DNA of 64,000 bases from Longitalea luteola (GCF_017356035.1 NZ_JAFIQX010000006.1:186001-250000), one strand, 5' to 3'; shown: positions 16,603 to 25,815, numbered from the stretch's first letter. Made by a program: numbers and translations. The notes: generated by a model not told the origin, from the sequence alone.

Positions 16603-18990
16603 ATGAAAGTGGAGAAACCCGATAGCATAATAACCGGTTTTTTAGTGTTTGTGATCCTCATAATAACAAACCTGAACATTTATTCACAAAGCCGTACACT
16701 TACCTTAAGAGTCCTCGATAGCGTTCAGCTACCGGTAAGTAATGCAACGATCAGGATCAATCAGAAAGAACGTTTAGCCGATTCCACCGGCATCACCTCG
16801 ACAACTTTACCCAGGGGCAGGTACCGTATTGTGGTGAGTGCTGTAGGCCATTTCAACACCACCAAATTCCTTTTTTTAAACAACGATACTACGGTAACCG
16901 TGTATTTACGCTCCCGGGAAAGTTTGTTACAAAACGTAATTGTAACCGGCAGCCGTAATATTCTGCGGAACCAAATGAGTGTGCACAGTCTGGAAATGGC
17001 GCAAATCCAAAAACTGCCCGTGATCCTCGGTGAAGTGGATCCTATGAAGACGATTACCCTGCTGCCTGGCATTAAAAATGGGGGCGAAGCCAGCGCCGGC
17101 ATTTATGTACGAGGCGGTGGCCCCGACCAGAACCTCGTTTTACTCGACGGAATACCGGTATATAATCCCAATCACCTGCTCGGCTTTTTCAGCGTCTTCA
17201 ACGGAGATGCTGTAAAAAATATTGAAGTAATAAAAGGCGGCATGCCGGCCGAATACGGCGGCCGTTTAAGCAGTGTTATTTCGGTAAATACACGGGATGG
17301 CAATAAAGACTCTTTGAAATTCGGCGGCGGTATTGGTCTCATCTCTTCCCGGCTTTCCCTGGAAGGCCCATTGCTTAAAAAAAGATCTTCTTTCGTGATC
17401 AGCGCCCGCCGCACCTATATTGACCAGGTAGCCAAATTAATCGCTCCTGACAGCATTGGTAACAACGGTTATTTCTTTTACGACATTAACGCCAAAGCTG
17501 ACTTTATCATCGACAGTAAAAACAGCCTGTATCTTACTTTCTATCTTGGGAAAGACGATTTCACGTTCTCAGATGATGATGAAGATGGCCCCCGGCGGGA
17601 GTTTAATGCCATTTGGGGGAATACTATTGCAGGACTCACCTGGAAACAACAACTGCACAGAAAATGGCGGCATGAACTGTCAATTGTGCGAAACGACTTT
17701 AATTTAAACAGCCAGGTAGTTTTTTCTACCAACGGCTTTATATTTTCATCGGGCCTCACCGATCATACGGTAAAAGACGACTGGGTATATACACCGGCAA
17801 GCTGGCTGAGATGGAAAGGCGGTTTCCAATATACCTGGCATAAGTTCAGGCCCGGCGCCGGAAGCGCCAGTGCGGGTTTCCAGGAGTTCGAGGCACAGAT
17901 CAATGACCAGTATGCACGTGAAGCGGCAGCCTATGTAAGTGCTGATGTTGATATTACGACGCGGTTGAACCTGGTGGCTGGTTTACGCTATAGTTATTTT
18001 AACCAGGTAGGGCCAACCGAGCACGTTATTTATGGGCCCGACGGCGCACCAACGGGCGAAACCGCCTATTACAAAAGAGGAGAAAGCATTGCGCGGTATC
18101 ATTATCCGGAACCCCGCATTAATTTATTGTACAAACTGCCAAACGCAGCCAGTCTTAAACTATCGTATACCCGTACCATTCAGTACCTGCACCTGGCCAC
18201 TACCAGCGCGGCTACTTTTCCCAGCGACCTGTGGGTACCTGCCAGCCGGCTTATTAAACCAGGCAAAGCAGAACAGGTGGCAGCCGGCTTCTTTAAAGGT
18301 TTCGGCAATGGCCGGTATGAAGCCAGTGTGGAAACCTATTACAAAACGATGAACAATCAACTGGAATTCAAACCTGGGGCCAGGTTATTGTTAAATCAGA
18401 ATATAGAAGGGGAAATGATCTTTGGCAGCGGCAGGGCCTATGGACTTGAACTGTTCCTGCAAAAGAAGACCGGAAAACTCACCGGCTGGATCGGTTATAC
18501 ACTCAGCCGCGCTGAACGCACCTTTGCCGATATGAATGAAGGCAAGGCGTTTCCTTACCGGTACGACCGTACGCACGATATCAGCCTGGTGGCCAATTAT
18601 AACATTAATAAGAAATGGGAAGCGTCCGCGGTGTTTGTTTATGGAACAGGTAATGCGTTGACCATGCCTACCGGCCGGTTTGTATACAACCTGGGATATA
18701 ATGTGCAGGACCGGGAGCCTATTTTTACAAATATCAGTCAATACGACAAGATCAACGACTACCGGATGCCGGCCTATCACCGGATGGATATTGCCTTTAC
18801 CTATACGCCCCGGCCACGGAGCACCAAACGTTTTAAAAGCAACTGGGTATTCAGTTTATATAATGTATATAACCGGCGCAATCCTTATTTTATTTACATA
18901 GATGCCGATGAAGATGAACGCACCATTAAAGGCAAGCAGGTATTCCTGTTTCCCATATTGCCCGGTATTACCTGGAATTTCAAATTTTAA
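16603..18990 (+). CDS. TonB-dependent receptor with carboxypeptidase-regulatory-like domain
   Basis: A 795-residue outer-membrane receptor. It has a membrane-spanning signal segment (ITGFLVFVILIITNLNIYSQ), a CarboxypepD-regulatory-like domain (about 32-105, LDSVQLPVSNATIRINQK), a plug (about 115-230, NEVDPMKTITLLPGIKNGGEASAGIYVRGGGPDQNLVLLDGIPVYNPNHL in several blocks), and a barrel ending GITWNFKF. I use ATG 16603 rather than GTG 16600. It is shorter than SusC proteins and lacks the SusC signature. The downstream DUF4249 gene starts 4 nt after its stop, a common pairing in Bacteroidota, so the two act together in import of an unknown ligand. Confidence 0.92.
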   Translation: MKVEKPDSIITGFLVFVILIITNLNIYSQSRTLTLRVLDSVQLPVSNATIRINQKERLADSTGITSTTLPRGRYRIVVSAVGHFNTTKFLFLNNDTTVTVYLRSRESLLQNVIVTGSRNILRNQMSVHSLEMAQIQKLPVILGEVDPMKTITLLPGIKNGGEASAGIYVRGGGPDQNLVLLDGIPVYNPNHLLGFFSVFNGDAVKNIEVIKGGMPAEYGGRLSSVISVNTRDGNKDSLKFGGGIGLISSRLSLEGPLLKKRSSFVISARRTYIDQVAKLIAPDSIGNNGYFFYDINAKADFIIDSKNSLYLTFYLGKDDFTFSDDDEDGPRREFNAIWGNTIAGLTWKQQLHRKWRHELSIVRNDFNLNSQVVFSTNGFIFSSGLTDHTVKDDWVYTPASWLRWKGGFQYTWHKFRPGAGSASAGFQEFEAQINDQYAREAAAYVSADVDITTRLNLVAGLRYSYFNQVGPTEHVIYGPDGAPTGETAYYKRGESIARYHYPEPRINLLYKLPNAASLKLSYTRTIQYLHLATTSAATFPSDLWVPASRLIKPGKAEQVAAGFFKGFGNGRYEASVETYYKTMNNQLEFKPGARLLLNQNIEGEMIFGSGRAYGLELFLQKKTGKLTGWIGYTLSRAERTFADMNEGKAFPYRYDRTHDISLVANYNINKKWEASAVFVYGTGNALTMPTGRFVYNLGYNVQDREPIFTNISQYDKINDYRMPAYHRMDIAFTYTPRPRSTKRFKSNWVFSLYNVYNRRNPYFIYIDADEDERTIKGKQVFLFPILPGITWNFKF

Positions 18991-18994
18991 ACGA

Positions 18995-19909
18995 ATGAAA
19001 AAAGCGAGCACCTATTTCCTGATCATGACGCTGGTGGCATTTGCTTCGTGCGAACGGGATTTTGATATAGCATTGAAGAACAACCAGCCGCAACTGATCG
19101 TAGAGGCCTATATAAACAATGAATTGCCATTTTATAATTATGTGATCCTCGGCCGCAGTCAAAGCTATTTTGAGCCGGGCTTTGAAAACATTTCGGTAAG
19201 CGGCGCCACCGTGACCATTACCGAAGGCACCCTGCTGACCAACAATACTTACAACTGGGATCTGGCGTCAAAAAGACAGTTAAAAGAAGGCAGGCTCCCG
19301 CAATTCGGTAATCAGCTGCTGCCGGGTGTTTATTTCGATCCGGAGCTATTAACCAATCAGTCCAATGCATTAAAAGGAACGCCCGGTAAACATTACCTGC
19401 TTGAAATAGATGCTGAAGGAAAACAATATTCAGCCATCACCACCTTGTTACCCATCGTTCCGTTAGACAGTGTAACCACCGGCTTTCATTATATTGATGA
19501 AGATGATGATACCACACAGGAGAAAGCGCGGTTGACGGTTCATTATAAAGACCCGGATACCGTTGGTAATACCCAGCTGTATTATTGGAGCACCATAGAT
19601 TCAAGACAGAATTTTGGCTGGGGCGCTATGGGCACTAACCGCTTTACACCCGGCACCGATGACCTGGTGAATGGCGAATACATTCATTTAACCCTTTCAA
19701 ATGGCTTCGCTATTGGCGACTCGGTAAATTATTACATGGCCAGTGTTGAAAGGAAAGTGTACAATTTCTGGGACAGCTTTAACAAGGCCAGATCGAACGG
19801 CGGCCCTTTCTCTACACCAGTAAGGTTACAGAATACGGTTAGTGGCGACAATGTGATCGGCTGTTTCAGCGGCTTTAGTCTCAGTACCAAAAGCCTCGTC
19901 ATTAAATGA
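18995..19909 (+). CDS. DUF4249 domain lipoprotein
   Basis: A 304-residue exported lipoprotein. The start at 18995 (MKKASTYFLIMTLVAFASC) gives a lipobox with cysteine at residue 19; the longer frame reads into the receptor gene. The sequence matches DUF4249: NNQPQLIVEAYINNELPFYNYVILGRS and SGATVTITEG near the N-terminus, LPIVPLDSVTTGFHYIDEDDD in the middle, and a C-terminal GDNVIGCFSGFSLS. It partners the TonB-dependent receptor directly upstream. Its stop codon (19907-19909) abuts the stop of the convergent superoxide dismutase gene with no spacer. Confidence 0.9.
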   Translation: MKKASTYFLIMTLVAFASCERDFDIALKNNQPQLIVEAYINNELPFYNYVILGRSQSYFEPGFENISVSGATVTITEGTLLTNNTYNWDLASKRQLKEGRLPQFGNQLLPGVYFDPELLTNQSNALKGTPGKHYLLEIDAEGKQYSAITTLLPIVPLDSVTTGFHYIDEDDDTTQEKARLTVHYKDPDTVGNTQLYYWSTIDSRQNFGWGAMGTNRFTPGTDDLVNGEYIHLTLSNGFAIGDSVNYYMASVERKVYNFWDSFNKARSNGGPFSTPVRLQNTVSGDNVIGCFSGFSLSTKSLVIK

Positions 19910-20668
19910 TCACATCTGCGCAAACCGTTTCTGTACATAATCCCAGTTGATGGTATTCCACCAGGCGTTGATGTACTCAGGGCGTTTGTTCTGATACTTT
20001 AAATAGTAAGCATGCTCCCAAACATCCAGGCCAAGCACAGGCAAGCCTTTTACGTCTGCCACGCTCATTAGTGGATTATCCTGATTAGGTGTTGAACTCA
20101 CTATCAGCTTTTTATCTCTGGTGTAAATGAGCCATGCCCAGCCGCTGCCGAACCTGGTCTCGGCTTCTTCGGTAAATTTGTTCTTAAATGCCTCTACGGA
20201 ACCAAAATCACGTGTGATCAGGTCCTTCAGTTTACCGGATACATTATTGCCTTCGGCAGGCGCTTTTAAGGTTTTCCAGAACAGCTCATGATTATAATGT
20301 CCACCGGCGTTGTTGCGCATTTTTGCTGAATATTTTGAAATGTTCTGCAGTAATTGCTCTATGCGCATAGAGGAAGTATTTACCTGCTCTGCTTTTACAG
20401 CTTCTGCCAGGTTCTTGGCATACGAAGCAGCATGTTTGGTATAATGGATCTCCATGGTTTGGGCATCGATGGCTGGTTCTATGGCCTTATAGTCGTAGCC
20501 CAGCGGTTGTTGCGTCCACCCTATATCGTTATTGTCACCTCCCAGGGCGAATGAACTTTCCTCAGCGGCCATTGACAGCAGCGCAGGCACGGTTAGCACC
20601 GTGGCGAGCCCGGCCTTACCGGTATTACTGATAAAGTGGCGGCGGCTCATCGTGTTTTCTTTCTTCAT
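19910..20668 (-). CDS. Exported superoxide dismutase (Fe/Mn type) with twin-arginine signal
   Basis: A 252-residue Fe/Mn superoxide dismutase converting superoxide to H2O2 and O2. The N-terminus MKKENTMSRRHFISNTGKAG contains a twin-arginine motif followed by a hydrophobic stretch, so Tat export to the periplasm is likely. Metal ligands are visible in EIHYTKHAASY (first His), YNHELFWKTL (second His) and LDVWEHAYYLKYQNKRPEYI (Asp and His). The start is set at 20668 because this places the Tat motif at the N-terminus. Length beyond the usual roughly 200 residues is explained by the signal region. Tat export would suit a metal-loaded enzyme folded in the cytoplasm. Confidence 0.92.
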   Translation of the reverse strand: MKKENTMSRRHFISNTGKAGLATVLTVPALLSMAAEESSFALGGDNNDIGWTQQPLGYDYKAIEPAIDAQTMEIHYTKHAASYAKNLAEAVKAEQVNTSSMRIEQLLQNISKYSAKMRNNAGGHYNHELFWKTLKAPAEGNNVSGKLKDLITRDFGSVEAFKNKFTEEAETRFGSGWAWLIYTRDKKLIVSSTPNQDNPLMSVADVKGLPVLGLDVWEHAYYLKYQNKRPEYINAWWNTINWDYVQKRFAQM

Positions 20669-20920
20669 AACACTATTTTTTAAAGCGGGGAATAAGCGTA
20701 ACAGGTTAATACATAATGTGCCAGTATGCAATGCAATTTTTGGGCCTTAACATTAACGAACTATTAATGTCATCAACTTGCATGAATAGAATAAATTAGT
20801 AATGTTGTGTTCTCATTTCAATGAGTGAGGATTAAAGTACAGCGGAACTTTTACGGACAGGAAATGTTAATGGTTTGGAATTAAATCAGGCCGCCTGAAA
20901 CGCGGCTAAATGTATATCGA

Positions 20921-21145
20921 ATGAAAAACAGATCGGCAATGGTAGCCGGGATACGTTTTAAAACAACTGTATTTCCCGGCAAAGAGACGCGTTATCATTA
21001 TAAATTAAAAGAAGAGCTGAAGAGCCGGCCGGCTAAAAAAGCAGTACCACAGCCGTCGGAAGACCTGGTAAATTATTTGAACCGTATTGCTAAGGAATAT
21101 CCGTTCTGTGTTTGCTTCAAATACAAAACACATGATCCGCTGTAA
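20921..21145 (+). CDS. Small basic hypothetical protein (74 aa)
   Basis: A 74-residue lysine/arginine-rich protein beginning MKNRSAMVAGIRFKTTVF and ending with two cysteines in FCVCFKYKTHDPL. It has no signal peptide or membrane helix. The family is not recognised. It lies divergently from the superoxide dismutase gene across a 252-nt gap in which I see no clear element, and convergent with the endonuclease V gene nine bases away. It could be a real small gene or a chance frame; the composition and compact spacing slightly favour a real one. Confidence 0.5.
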   Translation: MKNRSAMVAGIRFKTTVFPGKETRYHYKLKEELKSRPAKKAVPQPSEDLVNYLNRIAKEYPFCVCFKYKTHDPL

Positions 21146-21154
21146 CGCAGGTAA

Positions 21155-21658
21155 TTAAGGTTCTTTGGTGATCCTGTCCAACTCCTTCAGAACAGTAGGC
21201 AACCGGAAATCGCCATGCATATTCTTTATGTGATCTGCAGCCTGTTGAACATCCATGCCGATAGCGGTTACGTATAAAGGATTGGCGCTTTCACCTCGCA
21301 GTATGGGAACAACATGTTGCTGATTTTGATGAAAATTGCTTTTTGCCACGCCAATCACCGGTATCTTTAGCGGACTATTCTCATATACGTAGGCGCCCAG
21401 GCCTGGTTTACCGGTATCATCCAAAACGACAAACCCGTCTATAACCAGATAGCTGAGCACATTCAAATCGAGGTTCTTTAAGATCTCCATAATACAAGGC
21501 AGCTCCCGCTTGTAAAAAGAACCGGGCTCATATTCTTCTACACCATCAATATACTTTATCACATGCTGCCGGGCAGCCGCATCTTTCCAATGCTGGATCA
21601 AAGCGCCAACCGCTTTTGCCGTATTTGCTTTATAATGTACGTCTATCGCGAGGATCAT
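21155..21658 (-). CDS. Endonuclease V family protein (short form)
   Basis: A 167-residue protein with the endonuclease V fold pattern; the family cleaves DNA or RNA near deaminated adenine (inosine). Asp6, Tyr43, Glu52 and Asp74 are spaced almost exactly as Asp43, Tyr80, Glu89 and Asp110 of the Thermotoga maritima enzyme. The context motifs are YEPGSFYKRELP and LVIDGFVVLDDTGKPGLGAYV. IPVIGVAKSNF and the C-terminal FRLPTVLKELDRI also match the family. It lacks roughly the first 35-40 and some C-terminal residues of the usual 220-residue proteins, so it is a short subfamily member rather than an obviously broken gene. It overlaps nothing and is probably monocistronic. Confidence 0.82.
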   Translation of the reverse strand: MILAIDVHYKANTAKAVGALIQHWKDAAARQHVIKYIDGVEEYEPGSFYKRELPCIMEILKNLDLNVLSYLVIDGFVVLDDTGKPGLGAYVYENSPLKIPVIGVAKSNFHQNQQHVVPILRGESANPLYVTAIGMDVQQAADHIKNMHGDFRLPTVLKELDRITKEP

Positions 21659-21696
21659 GATTGGTATTATGAATGAACATCAAAAAGATGCATAAG

Positions 21697-23013
21697 CTAT
21701 TTATTGAACTCATCTGCATACACAGTCTTGTTATCACCATTTGTTAACCGGATATAATCGACTGCGCCGGTGCCGCTGAAATTATAAATGAGCCCGACAA
21801 TTCTGCCGAAATCGTTTTTATACGTAATTGAATAAACGGGTTGCTCATCGAGGTAGATGGTCGCCTTTTTATCAGCCACTTTTATTTGCAGCCGTTGCCA
21901 CTCATATATGTTACGGCCAAAAACAGACAGATCTTTATTAATGCCATCATGAAATACTTCGCCCATTTTAACAGCAATGTCGCGCTCGCAACCTTTGCCC
22001 ATCATGCGTACAAAATAGATATGTTCTTCACATACGATCGTTAATTCCATACCCGGACAGGCGACTGTTTGCAAACTATCACATTTTATGCGCGTATCGA
22101 TCGAAAAATCGTCACTCGACGTATTGTCAAACTCGCGGATATTATAATATCCCAGCAGCACCTCTTTTTCCATGTTCACACCGGCGGCAGGCAGGTCATC
22201 CCGCATAATATGCAGGGCGCCGTTTTGCACCGGATCATTTTTTCTGATGTAGATCGGATTGCCCTCGGTCTTCGCATAACGGGTAAGCGGAAACCAACCG
22301 TCTGTAGTGATATGAACCCGGAAACGTTTTATGATGGAGTCGTTAGCGATTAATTTAGCCCGGTGAAAGCCAGGGTAATAATAAATAGTGGAGTACACAT
22401 GATGGCCAGGATCGATCCGCACCTTATCCTGCGGATTCCATGATTGCTGAAAAAAGAAACTGTCGGCCGCCACTTTAGAAACATCATAATTGAATATAAC
22501 CGTATTTGGAACGCCCTGCGATACGGTCTTGTTGCCTGTAAATGTAACCGGTCCTTTTATCACAGGCTTTTTGCCGACCGGTCCTGAACGGAAAGCGATC
22601 AGCCAGCAACCTACTGCAACAGCCGCAACTACGGCCGCCCATAACCACGGATTGAACTGGCGGCGGCGTTGATGGCGGTTCTCAACAAGAGGCGTTGCCG
22701 GCGTTGATGGCGCAGGTGTAACTACAGCCGTCGGCATTGTCGTTTCCTGCTGTTTAAACGTTTGCCAGTCTTTGTAACCCAGCACCGAAACCAGCGCCTG
22801 CAGCGTGGCAGGATGCGGCATTTTATCGTAATCCTTTTTCCATAACCGCTTCAGGGTCGACAGACTTATCCTGATCCCGGAACTTTCTTCTATACTTTCG
22901 GCAAGGTATTCCAGATCGCGCTGACGTACTTCGCCATGTTCGTTCCCGAACTGAAGCTTCGCTTCGATCAGGCGTTTACAACGGCCTATATGATCTTGTT
23001 CAGAACGATCCAT
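21697..23013 (-). CDS. Membrane-anchored protein with N-terminal DNA-binding-like domain and C-terminal LamG-like domain
   Basis: A 438-residue protein with unusual architecture. Residues 1-90 are soluble and charged and resemble a helix-turn-helix region (LEYLAESIEESSGIRISLSTLKRLWKK, then ATLQALVSVLGYKDWQTF). A Pro/Thr-rich linker follows (about 93-112), then one membrane helix (NPWLWAAVVAAVAVGCWLIAF, about 121-142). The remaining 295 residues would lie in the periplasm and end in a concanavalin/LamG-like sandwich (YEWQRLQIKVADKKATIYLDEQ, IVGLIYNFSGTGAVDYIRL). The topology fits a one-component transmembrane regulator that senses a sugar or protein outside and binds DNA inside; this is inference. 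It is divergent from a secreted LamG-like protein. The family is not named. Confidence 0.8.
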   Translation of the reverse strand: MDRSEQDHIGRCKRLIEAKLQFGNEHGEVRQRDLEYLAESIEESSGIRISLSTLKRLWKKDYDKMPHPATLQALVSVLGYKDWQTFKQQETTMPTAVVTPAPSTPATPLVENRHQRRRQFNPWLWAAVVAAVAVGCWLIAFRSGPVGKKPVIKGPVTFTGNKTVSQGVPNTVIFNYDVSKVAADSFFFQQSWNPQDKVRIDPGHHVYSTIYYYPGFHRAKLIANDSIIKRFRVHITTDGWFPLTRYAKTEGNPIYIRKNDPVQNGALHIMRDDLPAAGVNMEKEVLLGYYNIREFDNTSSDDFSIDTRIKCDSLQTVACPGMELTIVCEEHIYFVRMMGKGCERDIAVKMGEVFHDGINKDLSVFGRNIYEWQRLQIKVADKKATIYLDEQPVYSITYKNDFGRIVGLIYNFSGTGAVDYIRLTNGDNKTVYADEFNK

Positions 23014-23132
23014 GCCGTTAAATTACGCATAAATGCCTATTTGGATTATAAATGACTGGAAATTGAACGCTAATTGAGAATGAAGTTTTTATGTGTTGTT
23101 GTTCCTTGCAGGCTGATAAAAATCACACATAT

Positions 23133-24239
23133 ATGAAAAAGTTTTATAGCCTGTTGACCGTCGCGTTACTAACCACCAGCTGGGCTGCCAATAGCCAGGC
23201 GGTTTCCGTTCCATTCACTTCAGACCGTTGGAGTAAAGAAGGAGCGGAGAGCACGATAGAAACCTACCAGGGAAAAGAGTGTATCCTGTTAAAAAAAGGT
23301 TCTATATATATAAAAGACCTGCAATTGCAGGACGGCATTATTGAAGTGGATCTGAGTTTTGCGCAGGAGCGTGGTTTTCCCGGTATTATCTTCCGCATGC
23401 TTGATGCCGGCAATGGCGAAAACTTTTATGTACGGCCACACCAGTCAGGCAATCCCGACGCAACCCAGTACACACCGGTATTTAATGGCAGCGCTGGCTG
23501 GCAGTTGTATCATGGTGAAGGGTATTCAAAAGCCACCCAATTCAAATTCGGGCAATGGCATCATATAAAGATCGACGTGCATGGCCGGCAGGCGGATATT
23601 TACATCGATGATATGCAAAAGCCTTTGACAAAAGTTACCGAGCTGAAGCGTGATCCGAAAGCCGGGACTATTTCTGTGTATGGGGGCGGCATTGCCGCCA
23701 GGTTTGCCAATCTGCAATACACGATAAAGACGCCGGTCACGCAAGCCGCTATGCCAGTGCCGGCCAATGGAACCGATGGTCTTATTACCCAATGGCAGGT
23801 AAGCAACCAGGTAAGCCAGCAATTGTTTGCCAACAGAACGCAACTGACCGCAGATATTAAATCGAAACTTAACTGGCAAACCCAAAGCAGTGAACCCTCG
23901 GGCACCCTCAACCTGGCAAAATTTACCCAACCAAAAGATACCAATAAAGTAATGGTGGCCAAACTGGTCATTGAATCAACAACTGACCAGGTTAAAAATA
24001 TCTCATTCGGTTTTAGCGATCATGTATTAGTGTATTTGAATGACCGGGCGCTATATGGCGGCAGTGATGCGTTTATGTCGCGTGATTACCGTTTTCTGGG
24101 GACAATTGGCTTTTATGACATGCTTTGTTTACCGCTAAAAAAAGGCAGGAATGAGCTGTGGTTTGTGGTAGGAGAGATCTTTGGCGGCTGGGGTGTGAAA
24201 GCAAAGCTGGAGAATATGGAAAAGATTTCGTTGCGATGA
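23133..24239 (+). CDS. Secreted protein with LamG-like (concanavalin-fold) domain
   Basis: A 368-residue secreted protein. I start at 23133 (MKKFYSLLTVALLTTSWAANSQA), which gives a clean signal peptide. Residues about 25-200 form a LamG-like sandwich (GIIEVDLSFAQERGFPGIIFRM, NFYVRPHQSGNPDATQY, WHHIKIDVHGRQADIYIDD). The rest (about 230-368) looks like a second beta domain with LVIESTTDQVKNISFGFSDHVLVYLNDRALYGG. No catalytic residues of a known hydrolase family are evident. The sandwich is related in pattern to the periplasmic part of the divergent membrane regulator-like gene, suggesting the pair shares a ligand. Confidence 0.8.
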   Translation: MKKFYSLLTVALLTTSWAANSQAVSVPFTSDRWSKEGAESTIETYQGKECILLKKGSIYIKDLQLQDGIIEVDLSFAQERGFPGIIFRMLDAGNGENFYVRPHQSGNPDATQYTPVFNGSAGWQLYHGEGYSKATQFKFGQWHHIKIDVHGRQADIYIDDMQKPLTKVTELKRDPKAGTISVYGGGIAARFANLQYTIKTPVTQAAMPVPANGTDGLITQWQVSNQVSQQLFANRTQLTADIKSKLNWQTQSSEPSGTLNLAKFTQPKDTNKVMVAKLVIESTTDQVKNISFGFSDHVLVYLNDRALYGGSDAFMSRDYRFLGTIGFYDMLCLPLKKGRNELWFVVGEIFGGWGVKAKLENMEKISLR

Positions 24240-24250
24240 GATGAAAGGAG

Positions 24251-24284
24251 CAGGCGGGTCTCCGGAAAAACGGAGACCTCCCTG
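24251..24284 (+). terminator. Terminator after the LamG-like gene
   Basis: The stem GGTCTCCG (24257-24264) pairs with CGGAGACC (24271-24278) around a GAAAAA loop and extends with CAGG/CCTG flanks (24251-24284). It is followed by TTATTTTA and begins 12 nt after the stop codon. Confidence 0.85.
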
Positions 24285-24361
24285 TTATTTTATGAACATA
24301 AGCGATTAACGACGAATCGCTGACAAGACACCCAACATAATGCATTGCTGCAGGTATAACC

Positions 24362-25573
24362 TTAACGCCTGCTAGCCTTTTTATACCGCAGCATCGCTTC
24401 CAGGTAATAATAATCGGCATAGATCAGCGGCACATCTATATCGGCGTTCTTGGGATAATTACCCACGCCATGTTTCAGAATAAATCCACCGTTTTCCCCT
24501 ACAGAAGCCAGGTAGGCAGGCGAACAAAGCGAGCGAAGCATGGTTTCCGCTGCGGTAAAATAGGTTTTGGCGGTTTTGCCGTTCACATGACCCGACAGCT
24601 CCAGCAAAGCTGAACAAATAACAGCGCCGGCTGACACGTCGCGGGCGGTTGCGGGAATACCAGGCGCATTAAAATCCCAATAGGGGATCTTGTCTGCCGG
24701 TAAATTCGGATGGTTTAACAAATATTGCGCTATCCGGTTCGCCTGTTGCAGATATACCGGATCTTTTGTCTCGCGATACATCAACGTATACCCGTATAAC
24801 CCCCATGCCTGTCCCCTAGACCAGGCCGATTGATCTGCTGCGCCCTGCACCGTCTGCTTTTTTAGTATGCTTCCATCCTTGGGATCATAGATCACCAGAT
24901 GATAAGAACTGTAATCGGATCTGAAATGATGTTTGAGCGTGGTATTGGCATGGGTCACTGCGATCTTGTAATAAGTGGAATCGCCGGTGAGCCGCGTAGC
25001 CGCGAATAAAAGTTCGAGGTTCATCATATTGTCTATAATGACCATAAACCGGCCGGGATCGGAATCCCAGGAGCGGATGCAGCCCACCTGTTTGTTGAAC
25101 CGGCTTGCCAGAGATCTTGCACTGTTGATGATAACGGTATCATATTCCGGCCGCGGGGCCAGGCGTTTTGCATTGCCAAAAGAACAATACATCATAAAAC
25201 CCAGGTCATGTGTGGTCTTATTGAATTGCTCTTTCTCCAGGACCTTTAATTTGCGCAGCGCTTCGGCATATACAAAACTATCCTTTGTGGCTTCATATAA
25301 ATAGAGCAAACCACCCGGATAAAAACCACCCACCCAGGGCTCTGAACCACTGGTGACCCATTTTTTACTGGCTTCATAATAAGTGACCGGAAAGCGGTCT
25401 TCAGGCAGGTGCTGCGCCAGAAGCTTATATTGCCCCACCGACGCTGTCAGGCTTTTGTCAATCTCATTCAATAAACCCTTATGCGCTTTTCTCCCATGCT
25501 GTTGCGCCCGGCTATCAGCGCCTGGCACTACGAACAACACTAAGAAGAAAACTTTCCAGACCAAACGAAACAT
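24362..25573 (-). CDS. GH88 unsaturated glucuronyl hydrolase (first copy)
   Basis: A 403-residue secreted glycoside hydrolase family 88 enzyme. It removes the 4,5-unsaturated uronic acid left at the non-reducing end by polysaccharide lyases, using vinyl-ether hydration. It has a signal peptide ending near DSRAQ. The two catalytic aspartates fall in THDLGFMMYCSFG (Asp123) and IIDNMMNLELL (Asp181), as in the Bacillus UGL pair Asp88/Asp149. The alpha/alpha barrel signature ADQSAWSRGQAWGLYGYTLMYRETKD is also present. It is the last gene of PUL unit 1, 238 nt after GH2-1 with a repeat array between. A paralogue lies at 44146. Confidence 0.94.
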   Translation of the reverse strand: MFRLVWKVFFLVLFVVPGADSRAQQHGRKAHKGLLNEIDKSLTASVGQYKLLAQHLPEDRFPVTYYEASKKWVTSGSEPWVGGFYPGGLLYLYEATKDSFVYAEALRKLKVLEKEQFNKTTHDLGFMMYCSFGNAKRLAPRPEYDTVIINSARSLASRFNKQVGCIRSWDSDPGRFMVIIDNMMNLELLFAATRLTGDSTYYKIAVTHANTTLKHHFRSDYSSYHLVIYDPKDGSILKKQTVQGAADQSAWSRGQAWGLYGYTLMYRETKDPVYLQQANRIAQYLLNHPNLPADKIPYWDFNAPGIPATARDVSAGAVICSALLELSGHVNGKTAKTYFTAAETMLRSLCSPAYLASVGENGGFILKHGVGNYPKNADIDVPLIYADYYYLEAMLRYKKASRR

Positions 25574-25585
25574 ATAATGTGTTTA

Positions 25586-25815
25586 ATAAATTCCAGGAAC
25601 CAAATACCAAGATCCAAACAATAAATTCCAAGAACCAAATACCAAGATCCAAATAATAAATTCCAAGAACCAAATACCAGGTACCATATAGATCCCAAAA
25701 TTTAAGATTTAAAATGTCGAATGTGTTGTGATCTGAAGTTTGTTTGGTTCTTGCGATTTGTAATTTGAGATTTCTTTATTTGGATCTTGAGATTTGTAAT
25801 TTGAGATTTCTTCAA
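25586..25815. repeat. Heptamer repeat array with three tandem 35-nt higher-order units and inverted arm
   Basis: 25586-25620, 25621-25655 and 25656-25690 are three 35-nt tandem copies, each five heptamers long (ATAAATT-, CCAAGAA-, CCAAATA-type words). The third copy diverges toward its end. From 25733 the inverted vocabulary follows (TTGGTTC, TTGCGAT, TTGTAAT, TTGAGAT, TTCTTTA), twice, 36 nt apart. The right end runs into the stop codon of GH2-1 at 25812. The element occupies the whole GH2-1/GH88-1 gap and could fold into a long hairpin in the transcript. Confidence 0.8.

Noticed and set aside
20669-20920. Promoter or sRNA between the dismutase and the small gene
   Set aside because: No TAnnTTTG with a matching TTG and no stable hairpin; nothing could be supported in these 252 nt.
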